A stretch of DNA of 11,873 nucleotides from Lentisphaerota bacterium. GTDB taxonomy: Bacteria > Verrucomicrobiota > Kiritimatiellia > RFP12 > UBA3636. Where the stretch lies: assembly GCA_012514445.1 (NCBI GenBank), contig JAAZAI010000005.1, positions 1 to 11,873 of the forward strand, given 5' to 3'. The translations under genes were made by a program, and so were the position numbers. Below are positions 1 through 7,451 of the stretch, piece after piece. Each line of letters opens with the position of its first letter. The first letter of the stretch is position 1. The notes beneath the pieces were generated by a model. That model ran no database searches, was not told where the DNA came from, and saw nothing but the letters and a program-made list of their open reading frames with translations.

Positions 1-1382
1 GCGATCTCCTCGGCCTGATAGGCGGCGATCCACGCGCGCCCGTTCGACGCCGCGTCGCGCAGGTCGTCGAGCTCCGCGTCGACCCCCGGGCGGATCAGCC
101 CGCCGTCGCCGAGCGTGGCGGGCGGCGAGTCCACGAGCGTCGACTCGATCGCCGCCACCAGGTCGGGAAGGTCGTCGAGGCGCCCGGCCGCCGAGGTGAG
201 CAGCCCCGCGCCGTCCCGCGTCAGCGGCGCCAGCCGCTCCCGGATGCGGGGCACGGCCTTGAGCGCCGCGGCGACGGCCTGCAGGTCGCGGGCGTTGCCG
301 CGCCCCAGGGAGATCCGCGCGATCGTGCGCTCGAGGTCGCGCACGCCCCCGAGCAGCTCGCGCAGCGGCGTGAGCGCCGCGCGCGCCTTCGTCAGCGCCT
401 CCACCGCGTCGTGGCGGGCGCGGATGGCGTCAAGATCCTGGAGCGGCCGCGTGATCCAGCTCCGCAGCAGGCGCGCGCCCATCGGCGTCCCGGTCGCGTC
501 GAGGACGCCGTAGAGCGTCGCGGCGACGTCGCGCGAGGCGCCGGGCAGCAGGTCGAGGTGCTCGCGCGTCCCCTCGTCGAGGATCATGTGGCCGGCCGTC
601 TGACCGAGGCGCAGGCACCGCACGTGCGACAGGTCGCGGCGCAGGTTCTCGCGGACATGCTGGATCAGCGCGCCGGCGGCGGCCGCGACGTGCGGCAGCC
701 CCTCGCAGCCGAAGCCGTCGAGCGACGTCACGTTGAAATGGCGGATCAGCGTCGAATACGCGGCTGCGGGATCGAAGAACATCGCGTCGACCGGCGTGAT
801 GCAGCGGATGTCCGCCTGCTTCATCAGCGCCGCCAGCGCGGGGTCCGGAACGCCGTCCGCGGAGGGTGCGAGGCCCTCGCCCGGGGCGAGGCGGCGGAGC
901 GATTCGACGAGGGATGCCGGCGATTCGTGCGTCTCGACCGCGAGCTCGCCGGTCGAGAGGTCGAGCGCGGCCAGGCCCAGGCCGCGCGGTCCGCCGTCGG
1001 CGAGGGCCACGAGGTAGTTGTTGCGGTCGTCGCGCAGCACGCTCTCCTCGGTCACGGTGCCCGGAGTGACGATGCGCGTGACCTCGCGCCGGACGATGCC
1101 CTTGGCCGTGGCAGGGTCTTCCATCTGATCGCAGATGGCGATCTTGAGGTTGGCGCGGATGAGCTTCGCGAGATAGGCGTCGAGGGCGTGGTAGGGGATC
1201 CCGCACATCGCGTAGCCGCTGCGCTTCGTGAGCGCGACGCCCAGGACCGGCGCGGCGCGCCCCGCGTCCTCGAAGAACATCTCGTAGAAGTCCCCGAGAC
1301 GGAACATGACGATCACGTCTTCGGCGACTTCGGACTTGATGCGCTGGTACTGGCGCATCATCGGTGTGAGATTTTCGGCCAT
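1..1382 (-). CDS. mutS: DNA mismatch repair protein MutS (N-terminal 460 codons, cut by window edge)
   Basis: MutS recognises mispaired or looped-out bases and recruits MutL for post-replicative mismatch repair in the cytoplasm. The visible protein opens MAENLTPMMRQYQRIKSE and carries GDFYEMFFEDA at residues 30-40. Its F32-Y33-E34 matches the Phe-x-Glu mismatch-wedge motif of MutS (Phe36/Glu38 in E. coli). GVALTKRSG and the CGIPYHALDAYLAKL stretch follow, as in the family's domain I, and then the connector and the start of the lever domain (LLRSWITRPLQDLDAIRARHDAVE). The ATPase domain with Walker A/B lies beyond position 1 and cannot be judged. The ATG at 1382 fits the usual family N-terminus; a weak GAAGAG lies 8 nt upstream. 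The gene follows the GH88-like gene by 84 bp but seems to have its own promoter. Identity is very secure. Confidence 0.97.
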   Translation of the reverse strand, partial: MAENLTPMMRQYQRIKSEVAEDVIVMFRLGDFYEMFFEDAGRAAPVLGVALTKRSGYAMCGIPYHALDAYLAKLIRANLKIAICDQMEDPATAKGIVRREVTRIVTPGTVTEESVLRDDRNNYLVALADGGPRGLGLAALDLSTGELAVETHESPASLVESLRRLAPGEGLAPSADGVPDPALAALMKQADIRCITPVDAMFFDPAAAYSTLIRHFNVTSLDGFGCEGLPHVAAAAGALIQHVRENLRRDLSHVRCLRLGQTAGHMILDEGTREHLDLLPGASRDVAATLYGVLDATGTPMGARLLRSWITRPLQDLDAIRARHDAVEALTKARAALTPLRELLGGVRDLERTIARISLGRGNARDLQAVAAALKAVPRIRERLAPLTRDGAGLLTSAAGRLDDLPDLVAAIESTLVDSPPATLGDGGLIRPGVDAELDDLRDAASNGRAWIAAYQAEEI

Positions 1383-1420
1383 CGGGACAACTCTTCTTTC
1401 GGCGTGCGATTCAAAGGGCG

Positions 1421-1450
1421 ATTCTAGCATTTGCCCTCTGGAATTGTCCA
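1421..1450 (-). promoter_or_regulatory. Probable sigma-70 promoter of mutS
   Basis: Reading the minus strand, TGGACA (1450-1445, five of six matches to TTGACA) is followed after 18 nt by an extended -10, TGC-TAGAAT (1429-1421, five of six matches to TATAAT). Transcription would start near 1414, about 30 nt before the mutS ATG. The site lies in the short gap after the GH88-like gene, so mutS need not depend on read-through. This is prediction from sequence only. Confidence 0.5.
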
Positions 1451-1466
1451 ACGCTTTACGCGATTT

Positions 1467-2843
1467 TCAGGCGATGGCGTTGAAGAAGGCGTGGTAGGGT
1501 GCACCGTCCGCCAGGCGCTGCGCGAGCAGGGCGGCTTCGCGCAGATGGTAGTCCCCCCACATGCTGGACTCCCCGCACGGAATCCGCCGGCCGGCGGGGA
1601 TGTGGTCCCAGTCCCGCGGCCGATGGTAGATCGAGTGCAGAAGCAGCCCCTGATGCTCCGGCGCGAGGCTCAGATACGGCTCGTCGAGCAGCGTCCGCAG
1701 CACGGTCAGCCCCGCCTGCCGGTAGTCCGCGCCGTCCTCGCCCTTCGCCTCCAGATAGCGCCCCAGCCGAATCAGCGCCTGCGCGGCGATCGCCGCCGCG
1801 CTGCTGTCGACCGGCTCCGGCGCGTTCCACGGATCGGACGCCTGCGCATAGAGCGCGTCGTTCCCGGCGATGCCGGGGGCTCCGGTGTCCCAGAAGGGGA
1901 TGCCGTCGGCGCAGGCGTGCGCGCAGTAGAAGTCGCAGGCGGCGCGAGCGGCCTTCAGCATGAACGCCTCGATCGCGGCGAAGCCGCCGTGCGGTGCGAG
2001 CGCCTCCGCCGGCTCGGTCGCCAGGAACTCCAGCTCCTCGGCGTACCCCAGCATGATCCACGCGAGGCCGCGCGTCCAGGTGCTGAAAGGCGAATAGCCC
2101 TGCTGCGAATTCGGCGCCCGGTAGTTGCCGTCGTTCGGGTTGAAGAGACTCTCGTGCGCCACGCGGCCGCGCACGTCGTAGGCGTCGCGCCCCTCGCCGT
2201 AGTAGACCGCGTACTCCGCCGTCGTCCGCGCGTGGTCCACGAGCCGCCCCAGCAAGGAGATCGGCCGGTCGTTCTCGCCCATCATCACGTGGCCGAGCCG
2301 ATGGCTCAGCGCCAGCGAGCGCAGCGAGCGGATGGTGTCCGCGAAAAGCGACTGCGGCCCGTTGAAGGAGTAGATGAAGCCTCCGCCGCCCGCGACCGGA
2401 CTCCACCGGCCCGCCTGCACCGCGCCCGAGACCTTCAGCGCGAGACGGTAGCATTCGCGCTCCCACCCGCCCGCCTCGTAGCGCCCCTCCCCCGCCAGCC
2501 GCAGGAGATTGCCGTAGGTGCTGACGTTGTTGAAGCCGTGGTCGTGGACGCCGGTGTGCGACACGTGCGGCGCCATCCAGCGCCGCGTGCCGTCGCGGCC
2601 TCGCGCGAGAAACGCCACGTCGCCCGTCGCGTCGAACTGCAGCAGCGCCGAGCCGAACTGGAACCCCTGCGTCCACTCCGTCCACCCGCGCGTCGTGTAG
2701 CGTCCGGCCACCGTGAAGACCGGCGAGCCGGCGGTCGCGTCGTACTCCGCCTCGATGCGTTCGATCTTCGCGCCCGACACCGGCCAGAATCGCGTCAGCG
2801 CCGGCAGCAAGTCCTGCGGCGTGATTTTGTTGTCAATCTTCAT
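1467..2843 (-). CDS. GH88-like glycoside hydrolase, probable unsaturated glucuronyl hydrolase
   Basis: Family GH88/GH105 enzymes hydrate and cleave the unsaturated uronic acid that polysaccharide lyases leave on oligosaccharides. The 458-residue protein has features expected of the (alpha/alpha)6 barrel. HDHGFNN at residues 100-106 resembles the HDxGF motif holding the first catalytic Asp (D101). D169 in LFADTIRSLRSL fits the second Asp, the general acid/base. STWTRGLAWIMLGYAEELEF (254-273) matches the W-x-RG-x-AW helix. No clear signal peptide is seen (MKIDNKITPQDLLPAL), which suggests a cytoplasmic enzyme acting on imported disaccharides. It is somewhat longer than well-studied members (under 400 residues). 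An AGGA lies 5 nt before the ATG. No lyase or transporter is next to it, so the substrate cannot be inferred. A different GH88/GH105-type specificity is the main alternative. Confidence 0.72.
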   Translation of the reverse strand: MKIDNKITPQDLLPALTRFWPVSGAKIERIEAEYDATAGSPVFTVAGRYTTRGWTEWTQGFQFGSALLQFDATGDVAFLARGRDGTRRWMAPHVSHTGVHDHGFNNVSTYGNLLRLAGEGRYEAGGWERECYRLALKVSGAVQAGRWSPVAGGGGFIYSFNGPQSLFADTIRSLRSLALSHRLGHVMMGENDRPISLLGRLVDHARTTAEYAVYYGEGRDAYDVRGRVAHESLFNPNDGNYRAPNSQQGYSPFSTWTRGLAWIMLGYAEELEFLATEPAEALAPHGGFAAIEAFMLKAARAACDFYCAHACADGIPFWDTGAPGIAGNDALYAQASDPWNAPEPVDSSAAAIAAQALIRLGRYLEAKGEDGADYRQAGLTVLRTLLDEPYLSLAPEHQGLLLHSIYHRPRDWDHIPAGRRIPCGESSMWGDYHLREAALLAQRLADGAPYHAFFNAIA

Positions 2844-2870
2844 GGAAATCCTAGCATTTGTGTTTGATTA

Positions 2871-2904
2871 CTTTGTCGGAAACTTTGTCGCGAGAGCTTT
2901 GTCG
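2871..2904 (-). repeat. Three CGACAAAG repeats upstream of the GH88-like gene
   Basis: CTTTGTCG occurs at 2871-2878, 2883-2890 and 2897-2904, which is CGACAAAG on the minus strand, with 12- and 14-bp periods. The spacers (ctctcg, tttc) closely resemble those of the array at 10644-10675 inside the pilP-like gene (ctcg, ttta). The block ends 27 bp before the GH88-like start codon. Confidence 0.8.
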
Positions 2905-2991
2905 ACCCCGTTTTCACAGCAAGGGGATCGGCATCTCTCGGCTGAACGGACTCCCACACCTACTGGGTTGAACGGACACGTACACATGCTC

Positions 2992-3066
2992 GATTGCGAT
3001 TACGATTAGGATTAAGATTAAGATTAAGAATCGACAAAGCGACAAAGATTCCTGAACCCTGAACCC
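2992..3066 (+). repeat. Compound short tandem repeat: GATTNN hexamers, CGACAAAG pair, TGAACCC heptamers
   Basis: Six hexamers of the form GATTNN (GC, AC, AG, AA, AA, AA) run from 2992 to 3027, followed by GAATCG. Two abutting CGACAAAG units occupy 3032-3047. Two TGAACCC heptamers occupy 3053-3066, ending two bases from the U32 stop codon. With 2871-2904 this fills most of the 225-bp gap between the U32 and GH88-like genes, and I see no gene in that gap. Equivalent components recur at 10488-10718. Confidence 0.85.
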
Positions 3067-3068
3067 TC

Positions 3069-4298
3069 TCATTGACTCGCCCTCACGCGCTCGACGCGGA
3101 AGACCTTGTCGTTGACGCGCACGGGCGACGGACACGCGAGCGTGACCCAGTTTCCGCGCTCGGCGACGGCGACGACCACCTCTTCGCGCCGCAGCGGCCC
3201 GGCCTCGAACGCCACGACGCCCGTCGTCGGTCCCTGGATCGACAGCTCGTCGCCCGTTCGGATCGGACTGTCCTGGACGAGCACCTGCGCCACCTTCGCC
3301 TTTGGATAGTAGTGCAGGACGATCCCCGCATGGCGCTTGATGTGCGTGGCCTGGTTCTCCTCCAGCGTCGCGAACTGCTCCGCGCCAGGCCGCCCGTGGT
3401 AGAGTCCCGCGCCGAATTCCCGATGGTAGACTCGCGAGACGCGCGCCACGAGCGCCTCCGCCAGCTCCGGCGTGAACCGCCCGTCCGCCACGGCGTCCAC
3501 CCCCTCGCGATACGCGCCCACGACGGTGCGCACGTAGTCCGCGTTGCGGGCGCGCCCTTCGATCTTGAACGACGCCGCGCCCGTCGCCGCGAGCCGGTCC
3601 AGGAACGGCAGCGAGCAGAGATCGCGCGCCGAGAACACGGCGTGGGACTCCACCTCGAACTCCGCGTCCGATCCGTCGCCCTCGCGCACTTCGTGGACGC
3701 GGTAGCGGCGGCGGCAGGGCTGGCGGCAGTCGCCGCGCGAGGCGGAATGTCCGTAGGCCTCGTGCGAGAGGAGGCAGCGTCCGGACTCCGCCACGCACGT
3801 GGCGCCGTGCACGAAGACCTCGATCTCGACGTCCGCCGCCGCCGCGATCCGCGCCACCTCGTCGAGCGTGCATTCGCGCGCCAGCACGATGCGCGAGGCG
3901 CCCTGCGCCTTGAGGAACGCCGCGGCCTGCGAATTCGAGCACGACATCTGCGTCGAGACGTGGAAGGGGATTCCCAGCTCGCGGCACGCGCCGCAGACCG
4001 CCCAGTCCGCCGCGATGACGGCGTCCACGTGCGGCTTCGCGGCGGCGAGCTGCTCCCGCACGGCCGCGAGTTCGTCCTCGAAGACGATCGTGTTGAGCGC
4101 GAGGTAGAGCTTCGCGCCGCGGGCGCGGCAGCGCGCGGCGGCGTCGGCGAGCGACGCCGCCGTGAAGTTGCCGGCGACGATCCGCCGCATGTCGAAGCCG
4201 CCGAGGCCGAGGTAGACGGCGTCCGCGCCGGCGTCGAGGGCGGCCTGCAGGCAGATCATGTCGCCCGCGGGCGCCAGGATTTCGATCTTCCTCCTCAT
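3069..4298 (-). CDS. U32 family peptidase-like protein (TrhP/YegQ or RlhA type)
   Basis: U32 proteins were first called collagenase-like peptidases. Studied members such as TrhP/YegQ, RlhA and UbiU/UbiV are Fe-S proteins needed for tRNA, 23S rRNA or ubiquinone hydroxylation. The 409-residue protein starts MRRKIEILAPAGDM and continues with GADAVYLGLGGFDMRR. EVFVHGATCVAESGRCLLS (160-178) follows the U32 signature closely. Cys168, Cys175, Cys191 and Cys195 (the last two in RGDCRQPC) match the four-cysteine pattern that binds a [4Fe-4S] cluster. SFKIEGR (243-249) is another family hallmark. A C-terminal beta domain seems present, which favours the TrhP/YegQ type, but the substrate cannot be decided. 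I chose the ATG at 4298 because the family N-terminus begins there; an upstream in-frame extension overlaps the preceding gene. A GAGGGG lies 9 nt upstream. Confidence 0.9.
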   Translation of the reverse strand: MRRKIEILAPAGDMICLQAALDAGADAVYLGLGGFDMRRIVAGNFTAASLADAAARCRARGAKLYLALNTIVFEDELAAVREQLAAAKPHVDAVIAADWAVCGACRELGIPFHVSTQMSCSNSQAAAFLKAQGASRIVLARECTLDEVARIAAAADVEIEVFVHGATCVAESGRCLLSHEAYGHSASRGDCRQPCRRRYRVHEVREGDGSDAEFEVESHAVFSARDLCSLPFLDRLAATGAASFKIEGRARNADYVRTVVGAYREGVDAVADGRFTPELAEALVARVSRVYHREFGAGLYHGRPGAEQFATLEENQATHIKRHAGIVLHYYPKAKVAQVLVQDSPIRTGDELSIQGPTTGVVAFEAGPLRREEVVVAVAERGNWVTLACPSPVRVNDKVFRVERVRASQ

Positions 4299-4332
4299 GG
4301 GCGTCCGCCCCTCCGCGGCGGCGTCGCGCGCC

Positions 4333-5097
4333 TCATACCTGCGAGGAGCGCCACCAGTCGTAGTGCTTCTCGAGCAGCGCCTCGCGGCCGGGCATCGCAT
4401 AGTGCGCGACGGCGGCGCCATTGCCGAAGTAGAAACCGGAGCGGACGAGGCGGTACGGGAACGCGACCGAGTGGTTGCGGTCGACGATCTTCGTCGCGGC
4501 GCCCGTCGCGCGGATGTCCGAGAGGCACTGGCGCAGGTGGTCCATGTTGGCGTAGGGCAGGTCGTCGCAGCCTCCGGATTCCGGATCCGTCGCGAGCGAG
4601 TCCAGCCGGAGGTCGGCGAAGTGGAGGGCGGGGAGGACGAAGAGGTTGGCCGAGGCGTCCGTCATGTGGCGATAGAAGGCCATCGGCGGCTTCGTGCTGG
4701 CGACCAGCGGGCGGGTGGGGCTCAGCTCCTGGTAGAGGCGGAGACCTTCGTCGACGTCCTCCGGCGCCTCGCGCTTCTCGAGCGCCAGCACCCGGCCGTC
4801 GCTCGTGGTCAGGTGGAGCGCGCCGAGCGCGGAGACCGGGATGCGCTCGGCGACGCGGTACACGGCGATGTAGACCGAGCTCTTGGGCCGGCCGTCTTCG
4901 TGGGGCTTGCAGCGCTCAAGCGCCTCGGCGATCCGGAAGTCGCGACTGCGGAAGGCGGGGTCGACCTCGACGAACATCGCCTGGCCGTGCGCCTTCTTCA
5001 TCGTGCCGCAGGCGTAGTAGGCGCCGAAGGCCTCGGGATCGAGCATGGAGGCGATGAACGCCTCGGGGACGAGGGACAAATACAAGTGCGTGGACAT
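4333..5097 (-). CDS. Conserved-looking hypothetical protein, 254 residues
   Basis: I do not recognise a named family. The protein begins MSTHLYLSLVPEAFIASMLD and looks soluble: no signal peptide or membrane segment is evident, the composition is mixed with many charged residues, and there are several cysteines (for example in YACGTMKKAHGQAMF and ESGGCDDLPYANMDHLRQC). It has the codon use and GC-rich third positions of a real gene. A perfect Shine-Dalgarno AGGAGGT (5110-5104) lies 6 nt before the ATG. It sits 51 bp after hppA and 34 bp before the U32 gene, all in one direction, so co-transcription with the U32 gene is likely. A role linked to the U32 protein is possible but rests on position alone. 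Confidence 0.85.
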   Translation of the reverse strand: MSTHLYLSLVPEAFIASMLDPEAFGAYYACGTMKKAHGQAMFVEVDPAFRSRDFRIAEALERCKPHEDGRPKSSVYIAVYRVAERIPVSALGALHLTTSDGRVLALEKREAPEDVDEGLRLYQELSPTRPLVASTKPPMAFYRHMTDASANLFVLPALHFADLRLDSLATDPESGGCDDLPYANMDHLRQCLSDIRATGAATKIVDRNHSVAFPYRLVRSGFYFGNGAAVAHYAMPGREALLEKHYDWWRSSQV

Positions 5098-5119
5098 GGC
5101 GACACCTCCTGGACTCCCG

Positions 5120-5139
5120 GCGGGCGGCGGGCCGCCCGC
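5120..5139. repeat. GC-rich perfect inverted repeat between hppA and the 254-residue gene
   Basis: GCGGGCGGC (5120-5128) is separated by two bases from its exact complement GCCGCCCGC (5131-5139). The hairpin lies just after the hppA stop codon and about 10 nt before the next gene's Shine-Dalgarno. No T-run follows on the minus strand, so it is not a standard intrinsic terminator. It could protect the hppA 3' end or dampen downstream expression. Confidence 0.6.
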
Positions 5140-5148
5140 GCGGGCTTG

Positions 5149-7263
5149 TTAGAAGAAATTGCGGATCGTCAGCGCCGCGATCACGGGCGCGAAGAGCGAG
5201 GAGACGAGCGACATCACCGTGATGAGCGTGTTGATGGAGGGGCCCGCCGTGTCCTTGAACGGGTCGCCGACCGTGTCGCCGACGACCGCCGCCTTGTGCG
5301 CGTCGGAACCCGGGCCGCCGTGATGGCCGGCCTCGATGTACTTCTTGCCGTTGTCCCAGAGCCCGCCGGCGTTCGACATGAACATCGCGAAGATCACGCC
5401 GGTGAAGATCGAGCCGCCCAGGAAGCCGCCCAGCGCGTCCGTCCCGAGCAGCAACCCGACCGCGATCGGCACGATCACCGCGATGACGGCGGGGAGCACG
5501 AGCGAGGAGAGGGCGCCCGCGGAGGCGATGGAGACGCAGCGCGCGTAGTCGGGCAGCTCGGAGCCTTTGAGGATGCCGGGCCTGGCCCTGAACTGGGCGC
5601 GGATCTCCTCGATCATCAGAAACGCGTTCTTCGTGACGGCGAGCATCAGCAGCGCGGAGAACACCGGCGGGCACGTCGCCCCGAGCAGCACGCCGGCCAG
5701 CACCACCGGGCGCTGCAGGTCGATGTCGAGCTCGACGCCCAGCGCCGCGAGCACTTCGCCGTACGTCGCGAAAAGCGCCAGCACCGTCAGGGCCGCCGCG
5801 CTGATCGCGAAGCCCTTCGTGATCGCCTTCGCGGTGTTGCCCGCGGAGTCGAGCGTGTCGCAGCGCTCCACGATTTCGTGCCCCATCCCCGACATCTCGG
5901 CGATGCCTTTCGCGTTGTCGACGATCGGCCCGTAGGCGTCGGCCGAGACGATCACGCTGGTGATCGAGAGCATGCCCACCGCCGCGATGCCGATGCCGTA
6001 GATGCCGCTCACGCCGAAGGCCTCCGCCGAGATGAAGGAGACGAGCGTGGCGGCCACGATGCCGAGGATGCTCGGCAGGATCGAGATGAAGCCGTAGCTC
6101 AGGCCCGTGATGATCGTGATCGCCGAGCCCGACTTCGACATCTCGGCCACCTTGCGGACCGGCTTGCGCTCGTCGTTCGTGTAATAGTCCGTGCAGAAGC
6201 CGATGAGCACCGCGATCACCAGGCCGGAGATCGTCGCGATCAGCACCCCGAGGTTGAAGCCGCCGAGCCACGTCAGCAGCGTCGCCAGCGCCGCGAAGAT
6301 CACGCAGGTGACGATGGTGCCGTTGTTGAGCGCCGCGCCGGGCTTGCCGTTGCGGCCCACGCGCACGAACTGGATTCCGAGGAAGCTCGCGAGCATGCCC
6401 ACCGCGCAGAGGATCAGCGGAAAGACGACGTAGAAGCGCGGATCGCCGCCGCCGCCGGCGACCGCCGTCCGGCCCACGCCGACGCCGAGGATCATCGCGG
6501 CCACGGCGGAGGCGACGTAGGAGTCGAAGATGTCCGCGCCCATGCCCGCCACGTCGCCCACGTTGTCGCCCACGTTGTCCGCGATCACCGCCGGATTTCG
6601 CGGATCGTCCTCCGGGATGCCCGCCTCGACCTTGCCCACGAGGTCCGCCGCGATGTCCGCCGTCTTCGTGAAGATGCCGCCGCCTGCCTTCGCCAGCAGC
6701 GCCATGGCCGACGCCCCGAGCGAGAAGCCGAGAATGATCTCCGGATCGCCCGTGAAGAGGTAGATCGTCGAAATGCCGATGACGGCCGTGCCGACCATGG
6801 CCATGCCCAGCACGGCGCCCGCCCGGAACGCGACGTTGAAGGCCGGATTGAGGGCGAGCTTCGCCGCGACGGCCGAGCGCAGATTGGCCTTGACCGCAAT
6901 GCTCATGCCCAGATACCCCGCCAGCGCGGAGCAGGTCGCGCCCGCGACGAACGCCAGCGCCGTCCAGACGCCCTCGAGCGGCTTGCCCGTGACGCCCGTG
7001 ACGTGGCCGATCTCGACGGACTTGATCATGTCGATGCTGAAGAGCAGCGCGATGAAGACGGCCAGCACGGCGACGAGCTTGGCGAGCGTCCCGTAGAGCT
7101 TGCCCAGGTACGCCCGCGCGCCCTCCTGGATGTAGCCGGCGATCTGCCGCTCGCGCTCGCCGCCGGGGTTTTGCTTGTCCACCCAGTGGTAGAGGTACAA
7201 CGCGTACCCGAGGGAGACCACGCCAAGAGCAATCGCCAGAAACAGCCAACTTTCGACTTTCAT
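5149..7263 (-). CDS. hppA: Membrane-bound proton-pumping pyrophosphatase, K+-independent type
   Basis: This integral membrane enzyme hydrolyses pyrophosphate and pumps protons across the cytoplasmic membrane, recovering energy from biosynthetic PPi. The 704-residue protein is of normal family length with about 16 hydrophobic segments. Signatures include FTKTADIAADLVGKVE, the substrate and Mg2+ loop DDPRNPAVIADNVGDNVGD (219-237), DNAKGIAEMS, and GDTVGDPFKDTAGPSINTL near the C-terminus. GNTAKAITKGFA has Lys479 and Thr482 where K+-dependent enzymes have Ala and usually Gly, which is the K+-independent signature; all characterised enzymes with it pump H+. I prefer the ATG at 7263 (MKVESWLF) to the GTG at 7269, because the Shine-Dalgarno AGGAG overlaps that GTG. 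It is the first gene of a probable hppA-hypothetical-U32 transcript. Confidence 0.97.
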   Translation of the reverse strand: MKVESWLFLAIALGVVSLGYALYLYHWVDKQNPGGERERQIAGYIQEGARAYLGKLYGTLAKLVAVLAVFIALLFSIDMIKSVEIGHVTGVTGKPLEGVWTALAFVAGATCSALAGYLGMSIAVKANLRSAVAAKLALNPAFNVAFRAGAVLGMAMVGTAVIGISTIYLFTGDPEIILGFSLGASAMALLAKAGGGIFTKTADIAADLVGKVEAGIPEDDPRNPAVIADNVGDNVGDVAGMGADIFDSYVASAVAAMILGVGVGRTAVAGGGGDPRFYVVFPLILCAVGMLASFLGIQFVRVGRNGKPGAALNNGTIVTCVIFAALATLLTWLGGFNLGVLIATISGLVIAVLIGFCTDYYTNDERKPVRKVAEMSKSGSAITIITGLSYGFISILPSILGIVAATLVSFISAEAFGVSGIYGIGIAAVGMLSITSVIVSADAYGPIVDNAKGIAEMSGMGHEIVERCDTLDSAGNTAKAITKGFAISAAALTVLALFATYGEVLAALGVELDIDLQRPVVLAGVLLGATCPPVFSALLMLAVTKNAFLMIEEIRAQFRARPGILKGSELPDYARCVSIASAGALSSLVLPAVIAVIVPIAVGLLLGTDALGGFLGGSIFTGVIFAMFMSNAGGLWDNGKKYIEAGHHGGPGSDAHKAAVVGDTVGDPFKDTAGPSINTLITVMSLVSSLFAPVIAALTIRNFF

Positions 7264-7268
7264 CGCCA

Positions 7269-7273
7269 CTCCT
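7269..7273 (-). promoter_or_regulatory. Ribosome binding site deciding the hppA start
   Basis: AGGAG (7273-7269 on the minus strand) lies 5 nt before ATG 7263. The alternative GTG at 7269 overlaps it and has no good site of its own, so the ATG is favoured. Confidence 0.7.
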
Positions 7274-7312
7274 GTTCTGTTCCGGACCCGACCCGGGATC
7301 CCCGCTTCCGCT

Positions 7313-7335
7313 CGGGCCGCCGTTTCAGCGGCCCG
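7313..7335. repeat. Hairpin in the hppA leader
   Basis: CGGGCCGC (7313-7320) and GCGGCCCG (7328-7335) are perfect complements around a 7-nt loop. The hairpin falls in the predicted hppA 5' untranslated region, about 50 nt before the start codon. CCGGACCCG also occurs twice there (from 7282 and from 7333). No known riboswitch is recognised. Confidence 0.5.
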
Positions 7336-7377
7336 GACCCGCCCTTGCCCGGATGCCTTCTTGCATTACGCTTGACA

Positions 7378-7406
7378 ATCTTACCCCATCGTCGACAAAA
7401 ACACAA
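7378..7406 (-). promoter_or_regulatory. Candidate sigma-70 promoter for hppA
   Basis: On the minus strand TTGTGT (7406-7401) and TAAGAT (7383-7378) are spaced by exactly 17 nt. The -10 matches four of six consensus bases and the -35 only three. Predicted start is near 7371, giving a leader of roughly 108 nt that contains the hairpin at 7313-7335. Confidence 0.35.
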
Positions 7407-7451
7407 GTTCGCCGCAACGGGTGGAGCGACCACGGCCACGCCAGCTAGACC

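Noticed and set aside
411..1427. Long plus-strand open frame over mutS
   Set aside because: It is antisense to a clear MutS and shows only Arg/Ala/Asp-rich composition from GC-rich codons, with no domain.
2979..2991. Exact 13-bp match CGTACACATGCTC with 7864-7876 as proof of homology
   Set aside because: About one 13-mer match is expected by chance in a window this size. It is noted only because both copies lie beside hexamer arrays.
4299..4421. N-terminal extension of the U32 protein
   Set aside because: The added residues overlap the upstream gene, are Arg/Ala-rich and precede the clear family start MRRKIEILAPAG.
5120..5139. Intrinsic terminator after hppA
   Set aside because: The stem is strong but no T-run follows on the minus strand, and a well-spaced gene follows at once.
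7391..7407. TCGACAAAA-ACACAA similarity to 11198-11212 upstream of pilQ as a shared operator
   Set aside because: The match is short, gapped and low-complexity, so it is not distinguishable from chance.
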